A program made the position numbers and the translations under genes. A DNA stretch of 9,094 nt from an uncultured Eubacteriales bacterium (lineage in GTDB: Bacteria > Bacillota_A > Clostridia > Lachnospirales > Lachnospiraceae): assembly GCA_902803345.1 (NCBI GenBank), contig CADCPV010000235.1:1-9094 (forward strand), in the 5' to 3' direction. Of this stretch, positions 1 through 6,878 are shown in pieces. The notes below the pieces were generated by a model. It was not told the DNA's origin and did not search any database. It was given only the letters and a program-made list of their open reading frames with translations. Position 1 is the first letter of the stretch; the number at the start of each line of letters is the position of its first letter.

Positions 1-357
1 CTGAACTACCTGAACCATGCAAAAATGCAGGGGCAGGAAGTATCGGACGCGGACCTTGCGGCCTCCTTCCAGAAGGCGGTTGTCGACGTGCTGACCGAGA
101 AATCCGTTGCGCTGATCCGGGAGAAGCACTTTGAGAAATTTGCAATCGCGGGCGGCGTCGCCAGTAATTCCGCGCTTCGGGAAAGCATCCGCCTGGCCTG
201 TGAAAAGGAAGGCGTGCGCTTTTATTCGCCGTCACCCATATTCTGTACGGACAATGCGGCGATGATTGCATGCGCCGGTTATTATGAATACCTGAACGGT
301 GCGCGTGCGGGGCTTTCCCTGAACGCGGTGCCGAATCTGAAACTTGGAGAAAGATAA
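1..357 (+). CDS. tsaD: TsaD, tRNA N6-threonylcarbamoyladenosine transferase, 3' part only
   Basis: This is the C-terminal 118 residues of a protein whose start lies left of the window; the frame is open from base 1 and ends at TAA 355-357. TsaD, with TsaB and TsaE, transfers the threonylcarbamoyl group to A37 of ANN-decoding tRNAs in the cytoplasm. Two family signatures are visible. The first is the phosphate/nucleotide-binding segment AIAGGVASNSALR (fragment residues 41-53). The second is FCTDNAAMIA (81-90), whose Asp84 matches the conserved metal-ligand aspartate near the C-terminus of TsaD. TsaD is usually about 340 residues, so roughly two thirds is missing here because of the window edge, not because of truncation. 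The ATG at 25 is an internal methionine, not a start. The next gene begins 4 bp downstream, suggesting an operon. Confidence 0.95.
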   Translation: MNYLNHAKMQGQEVSDADLAASFQKAVVDVLTEKSVALIREKHFEKFAIAGGVASNSALRESIRLACEKEGVRFYSPSPIFCTDNAAMIACAGYYEYLNGARAGLSLNAVPNLKLGER

Positions 358-361
358 ACAC

Positions 362-859
362 ATGGAAGCAATTGCAAACTGGTATGAAAACACACTCGGC
401 TCCTGGATGCCGAAACAGATCTTTGTATTTCTGGTATCAATGATTCCGCTGATCGAACTTCGCGGCGGCCTGGTCATCGCAAGGCTTCTTGATATGCCTT
501 TCTGGCAGGCAAACCTGTTCTGCATCATCGGGAACATTATCCCGATTCCCTTCATCCTGCTGTTTATCCGGAAAATCTTCGAGTTCATGAAGAAGCACAA
601 TATCCTGAAGAAAATGGTGCTGAAACTGGAAGCGCGCGCAGAAAAAAAGAATAAGGCCGCGGAGCGCGGAGAGTTCGCTTTTCTTCTGACCTTTGTCGGA
701 ATCCCGCTTCCGGGCACCGGTGCCTGGACCGGGTCCCTGATCGCCTCACTGATGCAGTACAACATCAAAAAGGCGTCGATTGCGATTTTCCTCGGGATCC
801 TGATGGCGGCGGCGATTATCGACATCCTGGCCTATGCCATTCCGGGGTTGATCCTGTAG
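362..859 (+). CDS. Small multidrug export family membrane protein (COG2426/PF06695-like)
   Basis: A 165-residue, very hydrophobic integral membrane protein. The family is named 'putative small multi-drug export protein', but to my knowledge its transport substrate is not established. Visible landmarks are PLIELRGG (residues 29-36), a charged ExRGG motif at the end of a hydrophobic segment, and GIPLPGTGAWTG (113-124), a Gly/Pro-rich stretch typical of the family. Between them lies a basic, charged stretch (about 70-100) rich in Lys, Arg and Glu, presumably cytoplasmic. A last hydrophobic helix runs to the C-terminus (PGLIL). The Gly/Pro-rich motifs resemble the re-entrant loops of DedA/Tmem41b-type proteins, a relationship that has been proposed for this family. 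I chose ATG 362 because GGAG at 346-349 lies 12 nt upstream. A TTG at 344 would overlap tsaD by 14 bp and add six residues, and cannot be fully excluded. Confidence 0.85.
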   Translation: MEAIANWYENTLGSWMPKQIFVFLVSMIPLIELRGGLVIARLLDMPFWQANLFCIIGNIIPIPFILLFIRKIFEFMKKHNILKKMVLKLEARAEKKNKAAERGEFAFLLTFVGIPLPGTGAWTGSLIASLMQYNIKKASIAIFLGILMAAAIIDILAYAIPGLIL

Positions 860-878
860 TCGAAAGAGGGGAAAGATC

Positions 879-1577
879 ATGCAGAAGGTTCAGGCGCTGA
901 TTCTGGCGGCCGGAAAGGGCCGGAGAATGCAGACGGATACACACAAGCAGTTCCTGACTTTTCGGGGCGAGGCGCTTTTCTTAAGAAGCGTCCGGGTATT
1001 TCTGTCCGCAGGAATTCCGGTGACGGTCGTGACCGGGGAAGAGGATATCCCGGAGGTGCAGCGGATCTTGTCGGAAGCGGACCTTTCTGCGGAACAGGGC
1101 AGCCTGCCTTTCCCCGATGTGATTGCGGGCGGTTCGGAGCGGTATCTGTCATCGTGGAATGGCCTTCGATATCTCGGAGAAACAGACCCGCCTGAAATCG
1201 TCATGATCCACGATGCGGCACGGCCTTTTGTATCAATGGAGATTATCGATGCGGCGCTCGATAGCGTCAAGAAGTTCAGGACTGCGGTCACAGCCGTCCC
1301 GAGCAAGGATACCGTCAAGATCGCAGATTCAGAGGGCTTTGTGACGGATACGCCTGACCGGAAAACAGTCTATATCATCCAGACACCGCAGGCTTTTACT
1401 TTTTCTGAAATCCTCGAAGCCTATGAGAAACTCCTGAATTCCGGGCAGGATCTGTCCGGCATCACGGATGACGCTTCGGTGATGGAACGCTTCGGAAAGC
1501 GGCATGTGCATCTCTCCCGGGGCAGCTACCAGAATATTAAAATCACAACACCGGAGGACCTGAAGTTTCTGGATTAA
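879..1577 (+). CDS. ispD: IspD, 2-C-methyl-D-erythritol 4-phosphate cytidylyltransferase
   Basis: A 232-residue cytosolic enzyme, normal length for the family. IspD joins CTP and 2-C-methyl-D-erythritol 4-phosphate to give CDP-methylerythritol, the third step of the MEP isoprenoid pathway. The N-terminal nucleotide-binding loop LILAAGKGRRM (7-17) carries Arg16, and Lys23 follows in HKQF; these match E. coli Arg20 and Lys27. HDAARPF (111-117) contains Asp112. DTVK (144-147) has Thr145. Arg161 in the DRKTV segment precedes QTPQAF, and Lys221 lies in NIKITTPEDL; both match the E. coli substrate-binding Arg157 and Lys213. All the expected active-site residues are thus present. One oddity is His22 where many homologues have Pro (PKQ). 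TarI is an alternative relative, but these motifs fit IspD better. A purine-rich GAGGGGAAAG precedes ATG 879. The gap to the upstream gene is 19 bp. Confidence 0.94.
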   Translation: MQKVQALILAAGKGRRMQTDTHKQFLTFRGEALFLRSVRVFLSAGIPVTVVTGEEDIPEVQRILSEADLSAEQGSLPFPDVIAGGSERYLSSWNGLRYLGETDPPEIVMIHDAARPFVSMEIIDAALDSVKKFRTAVTAVPSKDTVKIADSEGFVTDTPDRKTVYIIQTPQAFTFSEILEAYEKLLNSGQDLSGITDDASVMERFGKRHVHLSRGSYQNIKITTPEDLKFLD

Positions 1578-1611
1578 CCGGATGAGTTCACGATAGACAG
1601 GAGGATGGGAC

Positions 1612-3366
1612 ATGCTGAAAAAATTCATCTCTTACTACAGACCGGAACGTAAAATCTTCGTGCTCGACATGCTGGCGTCTTTGATGGTCTCGATTCTCGG
1701 ACTGACCTTCCCGATCATGACGCGGCGCATGCTGAACACCTATATTCCGGACCGGAACATCCGGATGATTATCTTTGCAGCGGTGATCGTTCTTTTTATG
1801 TACGCACTCCGCGCTCTCCTGCAGTTCTTTATCCAGTATCAGGGCCATATGATGGGCACGCGGATTCAGGCCCAGATGCGAAGAGACATGTTTGACCATC
1901 TGGAGACCCTGCCCTATAAATACTACGACAATAACGAGACCGGCAAGATCATGTCCCGCATGACGAACGACCTGCAGGAAATCTCAGAGCTTGCGCACCA
2001 CGGACCGGAGAACCTGATCATTTCGACAATTACGATCGTGCTGTCCCTGATCTACCTCTGCACAATCAATGTCTGGCTGACGATTCTCGTCTTTTCCTGC
2101 GTCCCGATCCTGTTCCTGATCACGCTGGTGATGCAGAAGAAAATGCGCCAGGCTTTTGCGGAGAGCCGCAAAGCGATCGCGCAGATCAACGCTTCCGTCG
2201 AATCGAGCGTCCAGGGCATCCGGGTGACCAAGGCCTACAACAACGCTGACAAAGAGCGCGAAAAGTTCGAGGCCGGAAACGAGCGCTACATCGAAGCACG
2301 CCGTCTCGGATTCAAGGCAATGGGGCAGTTCGGCTCCTCCACGCAGTTTGTGACGAGCCTTTTCAATATCGTGGTGCTTCTTGGAGGAGGACTCTTCATG
2401 TACGCCGGAAAGATCGATTTTGCGGATTATTCGGCTTTCTTCCTTTCCGTCAATCTGTTCATTAACCCGGTCACGACCCTGATCAACTTCATGGAGCAGT
2501 ACCAGAACGGCGTCACGGGCTTCGAGCGCTTCATTGAGATCCTGAACGAAAAACCGGAGACGGACGATGAGCAGGCAGAAGACGCGGGCGTACTGCGGGG
2601 CGAGATCGAATTCCGGGACGTTTCCTACAGCTATGACGACAAGAACGAAGTCCTCGAGCACATCAATATGAAGATCGGGCGCGGTAAAAAGTACGCGCTT
2701 GTGGGGCCTTCGGGCGGCGGAAAGACAACGATCTGCCACCTGATTCCGCATTTCTATGATATCCAGGAAGGAGAGATCCTGATCGACGGGAAAGATATCC
2801 GCGAATACACGATGGAGTCCCTGAGGCGGAACATCGGCATCGTACAGCAGGACATCTATCTCTTCAACGCTTCGGTCCGCGACAACATTCTCTACGGGCG
2901 GCTTTCGGCGACGGATGAGGAGGTGATCGAGGCTGCGAAGCGCGCGAACATCCACGATTACATTCTGCAGATGCCGCAGGGCTATGATACGGAAATCGGC
3001 GAGCGCGGCGTCCGGCTTTCGGGCGGGCAGAAGCAGCGGCTGTCAATTGCGCGGGTCTTCCTGAAGGATCCTTCGATCCTTGTTCTGGACGAAGCAACGA
3101 GCGCCCTTGACAATACGACGGAACTGATGATCCAGCAGTCTCTTGATGAACTCTGCAAGGGCAGGACGACAATCGTCGTTGCACACCGGCTCTCGACAAT
3201 CAAGAACGCGGATGAAATCGCCGTGATTTCGCGCGGACAGATTGTGGAGCAGGGGACACACGAAGAACTGATGGAGAAGAACGGCGAATATGCGGCCCTG
3301 TACCGGCTGCAGTTCCGGGACCAGGAAACGGAAAATCCGGAGGCGTTTTCTCTGGAGATCGGGTGA
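1612..3366 (+). CDS. ABC exporter half-transporter, fused membrane and ATPase domains
   Basis: A 584-residue half-transporter of the MsbA/BmrA/LmrA (type IV) architecture, expected to dimerise in the cytoplasmic membrane. Residues 1 to about 310 form the membrane domain, with hydrophobic segments near 18-38, 54-75, a closely spaced pair around 135-178, and two near 240-290. The ATPase domain follows from about 330: A-loop Tyr341, Walker A GPSGGGKTT (365-373), Q-loop Gln413, signature LSGGQ (469-473), Walker B ILVLDE (489-494) with catalytic Glu494, D-loop SALD (497-500) and H-loop His525. All catalytic elements are intact, so the homodimer could be active. Length is typical. ATG 1612 has AGGAGG at 1599-1604, spaced 7 nt. 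Substrate cannot be told from sequence; drug or lipid export is the family default. A start 34 bp after ispD suggests the same transcript. No partner half-transporter is adjacent. Confidence 0.93.
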   Translation: MLKKFISYYRPERKIFVLDMLASLMVSILGLTFPIMTRRMLNTYIPDRNIRMIIFAAVIVLFMYALRALLQFFIQYQGHMMGTRIQAQMRRDMFDHLETLPYKYYDNNETGKIMSRMTNDLQEISELAHHGPENLIISTITIVLSLIYLCTINVWLTILVFSCVPILFLITLVMQKKMRQAFAESRKAIAQINASVESSVQGIRVTKAYNNADKEREKFEAGNERYIEARRLGFKAMGQFGSSTQFVTSLFNIVVLLGGGLFMYAGKIDFADYSAFFLSVNLFINPVTTLINFMEQYQNGVTGFERFIEILNEKPETDDEQAEDAGVLRGEIEFRDVSYSYDDKNEVLEHINMKIGRGKKYALVGPSGGGKTTICHLIPHFYDIQEGEILIDGKDIREYTMESLRRNIGIVQQDIYLFNASVRDNILYGRLSATDEEVIEAAKRANIHDYILQMPQGYDTEIGERGVRLSGGQKQRLSIARVFLKDPSILVLDEATSALDNTTELMIQQSLDELCKGRTTIVVAHRLSTIKNADEIAVISRGQIVEQGTHEELMEKNGEYAALYRLQFRDQETENPEAFSLEIG

Positions 3367-3371
3367 TTGTC

Positions 3372-3385
3372 CAAATATTTATTTG
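3372..3385. repeat. AT-rich perfect inverted repeat (CAAATA-TT-TATTTG)
   Basis: A 14-bp palindrome with two 6-bp arms lies 5 bp after the ABC transporter stop and 20 bp upstream of the mreB -35 box. It has too little GC and no T-tract, so it is not a convincing intrinsic terminator. An operator or simply part of an A/T-rich UP-like region are the alternatives; function is not shown. Confidence 0.35.
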
Positions 3386-3405
3386 AATTCTTATCGTAAA
3401 TCAGA

Positions 3406-3434
3406 TTGACAAAACCGCGTCCTTGTTCTAAACT
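3406..3434 (+). promoter_or_regulatory. Sigma-A promoter of mreB
   Basis: A perfect -35 box TTGACA (3406-3411), a 17-bp spacer and TAAACT (3429-3434) as -10 match the housekeeping consensus; A/T-rich DNA upstream could act as an UP element. TATACA at 3434-3439 is a better -10 by sequence but would need a 22-bp spacer, so I prefer TAAACT. Transcription would start near 3441, giving a leader of about 90 nt before mreB. Confidence 0.7.
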
Positions 3435-3440
3435 ATACAA

Positions 3441-3500
3441 GACTGGGGTCAGTCGGTTTCTGACTTTATCCGCGTACCGGAAGGACTTCCCGGGAGCGGT
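3441..3500 (+). promoter_or_regulatory. Structured 5' leader of mreB with overlapping hairpins
   Basis: Starting at the predicted first transcribed base, GACTG (3441-3445) pairs with CAGTC (3450-3454) around a 4-nt loop. A competing helix pairs GTCAG (3448-3452) with CTGAC (3460-3464), using some of the same bases, so the two cannot form together. A third imperfect hairpin, CCGGAA/TTCC-C-GG, spans about 3478-3493 with a 4-nt loop. None occludes the GGAGG ribosome-binding site at 3518-3522. I do not recognise a known riboswitch or T-box here. A role in mRNA stability or regulation is inference only. Confidence 0.4.
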
Positions 3501-3530
3501 TGATCTGATAGATTTTCGGAGGTTTTACAG

Positions 3531-4547
3531 ATGGGTTTATTCGGCGGCGGCGCTGATATCGGTATCGATCTCGGCACAGCGAGCATTTTAGTATATATCA
3601 ACGGCAAGGGCGTGGTGTTGAAGGAGCCTTCGGTTGTGGCTTACGACACCAACACGAATGAAATCAAGGCGATCGGCGAAGAAGCGCGGCTGATGATCGG
3701 CCGTACGCCCGGCAATATCAAGGCGGTGCGTCCTTTGAGGCAGGGCGTTATCTCGGACTATACGATCACCGAGAAAATGATCCGTTACTTTATCCAGAAA
3801 GCACTCGGCAAGCGGACGTTCCGCCGTCCGAGGATTTCAGTCTGCGTACCTTCGCATATCACGGAAGTGGAGCGGAAGGCAGTTGAGGATGCGACCATCA
3901 ACGCGGGTGCGCGCGAGGTTTTCATCATTGAAGAACCGGTAGCGGCTGCGATCGGCGCCGGAATCGACATCTCGAAGCCCTGCGGCAACATGATCGTCGA
4001 CGTCGGCGGCGGCACGACGGATATCGCTGTGATTTCCCTCGGCGGAACCGTCGTTTCCGACTCGCTGAAGGTGGCGGGCGACGATTTTGACGATGCGATC
4101 GTACGCTACATGCGCCGCAAGCACAACCTGCTGATCGGCGAGCGGACCGCAGAAGAGATCAAGATCAAGATCGGTACCTGCTATAAGAGTGACGAAGAGC
4201 TGACGCTTGACGTGCGCGGCAGGAACCTTGTTACCGGCCTTCCGAAGACCGTAACCCTGACCTCTGACGAGACACTTGAGGCGCTGACGGAGTCTGCCAA
4301 TAAGATCGTCGACATGGTGCATTCCGTACTGGAGAAGACACCGCCGGAACTCGCGGCAGATATCGCGGACCGGGGCATTGTGCTCACTGGCGGCGGCGCG
4401 CTTCTGCAGGGCATGGAGAAACTTCTTGAAGAGAAGACCGGCATTCCGACGATGATCGCCGAGGATCCGATGAACTGTGTTGCGATCGGTACCGGCAAGT
4501 ATATCGAATTCATCCACAACGCCGATCTCGGCACCGTAGATGAGTAA
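3531..4547 (+). CDS. mreB: MreB/Mbl-family actin-like rod-shape protein
   Basis: A 338-residue bacterial actin homologue of normal length. MreB-family proteins form membrane-bound filaments that guide the elongasome for sidewall peptidoglycan synthesis. The actin ATPase landmarks are present: phosphate-1 loop DIGIDLGTA (9-17), EEPVAAAIGAG in the connecting region, phosphate-2 loop DVGGGTTDIA (157-166) and the adenosine loop LTGGGALLQG (285-294). GNIKAVRPL and LLIGERTAEEIK are family-typical stretches. EPVAAAIGAG resembles MreB, while other segments resemble Mbl, so the paralogue is not certain. ATG 3531 is fixed by GGAGG at 3518-3522, spaced 8 nt. It has its own promoter and is followed by hairpins, so it is probably monocistronic. 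mreC and mreD are not adjacent, unlike the classical mreBCD cluster, which may mean that it is an additional paralogue. Confidence 0.93.
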   Translation: MGLFGGGADIGIDLGTASILVYINGKGVVLKEPSVVAYDTNTNEIKAIGEEARLMIGRTPGNIKAVRPLRQGVISDYTITEKMIRYFIQKALGKRTFRRPRISVCVPSHITEVERKAVEDATINAGAREVFIIEEPVAAAIGAGIDISKPCGNMIVDVGGGTTDIAVISLGGTVVSDSLKVAGDDFDDAIVRYMRRKHNLLIGERTAEEIKIKIGTCYKSDEELTLDVRGRNLVTGLPKTVTLTSDETLEALTESANKIVDMVHSVLEKTPPELAADIADRGIVLTGGGALLQGMEKLLEEKTGIPTMIAEDPMNCVAIGTGKYIEFIHNADLGTVDE

Positions 4548-4565
4548 GCAGAAGAGATAAAATAC

Positions 4566-4587
4566 CGGGACGGCTTTCGGCGTCCCG
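4566..4587 (+). repeat. GC-rich hairpin after mreB (7-bp perfect stem)
   Basis: CGGGACG (4566-4572) and CGTCCCG (4581-4587) form a perfect stem with an 8-nt loop, 18 bp after the mreB stop. No T-run follows, so on its own it is a poor intrinsic terminator. It may work with the larger hairpin just downstream, or protect the 3' end of the mreB message. Confidence 0.5.
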
Positions 4588-4601
4588 CAGCATACAGCTT
4601 T

Positions 4602-4648
4602 CAGGCGAATGCCCCGCACAGCGGACGGACATTCGCCTGTGGTGTTTT
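4602..4648 (+). terminator. Probable mreB terminator, long hairpin with inner stem
   Basis: CAGGCGAATG (4602-4611) pairs perfectly over 10 bp with CATTCGCCTG (4630-4639). Inside the loop, CCGC (4614-4617) pairs with GCGG (4621-4624) around ACA, and CC/GG can add two more pairs. The stem is followed by TGGTGTTTT (4640-4648), a moderately T-rich tail. This fits a Rho-independent terminator better than the preceding hairpin. The interrupted T-tract suggests incomplete termination, which would allow some read-through into recD2. Confidence 0.55.
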
Positions 4649-4670
4649 CAGCAAGGAAATCTCCACAAAA

Positions 4671-6878
4671 ATGGACACAGTTACGGGCTATGTAGAGCGG
4701 ATCACCTACCGCAATGAAGAGAACGGCTATACGGTGCTGGCGCTTTCGGACGCCGGGAAGGAAACAGTCCTGACCGGCGTATTTCCCGCGCTTTCGGAGG
4801 GCGAATTTATCCGTGCCGAAGGGGAATTGGTGGTGCATCCTGTCTACGGCGAGCAGATGAAGGTCGAACGCTATGAATTCATTACCCCGACAGACCGGGC
4901 CTCGATCGAGAAGTACCTGAGCTCCGGCGCGGTGAAAGGAATCGGCCCGGCGCTCGCATCGCGGATCGTCGCAAAATTCGGGGATGACACCTTCCGGATC
5001 ATGGAAGAGGAGCCGGAGCGCCTTGCAGAGGTCCGCGGGATCAGTGAACGCTCGGCGATGGCGATTGCAGAGCGTGTGATTGAGAAGCGTGAAATCCGCT
5101 CGGCGGTCATTTTCCTGCAGCAGTACGGGATGACTTTCAACATGGCCGCAAAAATCTACCGCGAGTACGGCATGAAGCTTTACGGCATCGTGAGAGAGAA
5201 TCCCTACCAGCTTTCCGAGGATATTGAAGGCATCGGCTTCCGGACCGCGGATCAGATCGCGCAGAAAAACGGCATCCTGCCGGATTCCGAATTCCGGATC
5301 CGGGCGGGCATTCTCTATACGCTTTCCCAGGCGGTTTCCTTTGGACATACCTACCTCCCGAAAGAAGAGCTCCTCACGGCAGCAGAAGAACTCCTGGCTG
5401 TCCAGATCGCGGAGTTTGACCACATCCTTCAGGAACTTTCCGTGAAAAAGAAGCTTCACATCCGGCGGGACGGGACGGAGACGCAGGTTTATCTGAACTC
5501 TTTTTACCGGATGGAATTGGATTCGGCGCGGATCCTCAGGGACATGAACCTCCGGGACGAGGCGCTTTCGGATGATGAGATCGACCGGAAGCTACAGCTT
5601 CTGCAGCAGGAGAAGAAGATCACTCTGGATCCCTTGCAGCACGAGGCTGCGCATGTCGCGGTCAAGAACGGAATCTCCATCATCACCGGAGGTCCGGGCA
5701 CCGGCAAGACGACGATCATCAACCTGATTATCACTTATTTCCTGCGGGAGGGACTGGATATTCTTCTGGCAGCGCCGACAGGCCGCGCGGCAAAGCGGAT
5801 GACGGAAGCGACCGGCTACGAGGCGCAGACCATTCATCGGATGCTCGAAGTGAGCGGCAATCCGGCGGGCGGGAGCGTTTTCCAGCGGAATTCAGAGATG
5901 CCCCTCGAGGCGGACGTCGTCATCATCGACGAGATGTCCATGGTCGACACAATGCTGATGCACGCGCTCCTTCGGGCGATGGTCCCGGGCATGCGGCTTG
6001 TCCTTGTCGGGGATGTGAACCAGCTGCCTTCTGTCGGACCGGGCGAGGTACTGAAAAGCCTGATTGATTCGGACTGCTTCCCGGTTGTACGGCTTACGCG
6101 GATTTTCCGGCAGGCGGAAGAGAGTGATATCATCGTCAATGCACACCGGATCAACGAGGGTGAAATTGTCGAAAAGAAGCCCTCAAAGGATTTCCTGTTC
6201 ATCCTGCGCGATGAGGCACCGCGGATCACCGGCGCGACGATCACGCTTCTTCGGGAAAAGCTTCCGCCCTATGTCCATGCGGATATCAGCGAACTTCAGG
6301 TGCTCACTCCGATGCGAAAAGGCCTTCTTGGCGTCGAAAACCTCAACAAAGTCCTGCAGGAAGCATTGAATCCGCCTTCCCCGAAGAAAGTCGAGAAGGA
6401 ATTCTCCTTCGGCATCTTCCGGGAAGGAGACAAGGTCATGCAGATCAAAAACGACTACCAGATAACCTGGGAAATGGAAGGAACCTATCCCAAAAAGACC
6501 GGGACCGGCATCTTCAACGGCGATATGGGTGTGATTCGGCGGATCAGCTTCTTTGAGGAAACGATCACGGTGCTCTTTGACGAGGAGAAGATTGTGGTGT
6601 ACCCATTCTCTGCCGTGGACAGTCTGGAACTTGCCTACGCGGTCACGATCCATAAATCTCAGGGCAGTGAATACCCCGCGGTGATCATTCCGCTTCTTTC
6701 CGGTCCGCAGCTTCTGATGACCCGGAACCTGCTTTATACCGGCGTGACGCGTGCGAAACAGTGTGTCTGTATCGTCGGAAGCTACGATACCTTCTGCCGG
6801 ATGATCCGAAACGACCGGGAGCAGAAGCGCTACAGCGGACTTCGGGACATGATCCGCGAACTTTATGGCGATCATTGA
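4671..6878 (+). CDS. recD2: RecD2-type ATP-dependent DNA helicase (YrrC-like)
   Basis: A 735-residue superfamily 1B helicase, expected to unwind DNA 5' to 3' in the cytoplasm. RecD2 proteins occur in bacteria without a RecBC partner and are linked to DNA repair and replication-fork maintenance. Layout: an N-terminal OB-like domain opening with GYVERI (about 1-80), helix-hairpin-helix repeats (about 90-200; VKGIGPALA and VRGISERSA are typical hairpins), then the motor from about 320. Motor motifs: Walker A GGPGTGKTT (340-348), Walker B IIDE with Asp420/Glu421, motif III VGDVNQLP around Asp448, and VTIHKSQGSEYP (658-669) near the C-terminus. The long N-terminus separates it from RecD of RecBCD. 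All motifs look intact. ATG 4671 begins a typical RecD2 N-terminus, but AAGGA at 4653-4657 is 13 nt away, a rather long spacing. I see no clear promoter, so transcription may come by read-through. Confidence 0.95.
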   Translation: MDTVTGYVERITYRNEENGYTVLALSDAGKETVLTGVFPALSEGEFIRAEGELVVHPVYGEQMKVERYEFITPTDRASIEKYLSSGAVKGIGPALASRIVAKFGDDTFRIMEEEPERLAEVRGISERSAMAIAERVIEKREIRSAVIFLQQYGMTFNMAAKIYREYGMKLYGIVRENPYQLSEDIEGIGFRTADQIAQKNGILPDSEFRIRAGILYTLSQAVSFGHTYLPKEELLTAAEELLAVQIAEFDHILQELSVKKKLHIRRDGTETQVYLNSFYRMELDSARILRDMNLRDEALSDDEIDRKLQLLQQEKKITLDPLQHEAAHVAVKNGISIITGGPGTGKTTIINLIITYFLREGLDILLAAPTGRAAKRMTEATGYEAQTIHRMLEVSGNPAGGSVFQRNSEMPLEADVVIIDEMSMVDTMLMHALLRAMVPGMRLVLVGDVNQLPSVGPGEVLKSLIDSDCFPVVRLTRIFRQAEESDIIVNAHRINEGEIVEKKPSKDFLFILRDEAPRITGATITLLREKLPPYVHADISELQVLTPMRKGLLGVENLNKVLQEALNPPSPKKVEKEFSFGIFREGDKVMQIKNDYQITWEMEGTYPKKTGTGIFNGDMGVIRRISFFEETITVLFDEEKIVVYPFSAVDSLELAYAVTIHKSQGSEYPAVIIPLLSGPQLLMTRNLLYTGVTRAKQCVCIVGSYDTFCRMIRNDREQKRYSGLRDMIRELYGDH

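Noticed and set aside
344..361. A TTG start for the small membrane protein overlapping tsaD
   Set aside because: It adds a charged six-residue extension and would place the GGAG at the start codon itself rather than upstream; ATG 362 is the simpler choice, though not proven.
1984..2955. A 323-residue open frame on the minus strand opposite the ABC transporter
   Set aside because: It mirrors codon bias of a gene with all ABC motifs; no ribosome-binding site or domain of its own was seen.
3406..3591. A 61-residue + strand frame overlapping the mreB promoter and start
   Set aside because: It begins in the promoter -35 box, has no ribosome-binding site and runs out of frame into mreB.
3837..5459. 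A 540-residue open frame on the minus strand opposite mreB and recD2
   Set aside because: It spans two well-supported genes and their intergenic hairpins, has no recognisable domain and is rich in Arg, His and Asp as expected for a shadow of GC-rich codons. The mreB and recD2 frames carry full motif sets.
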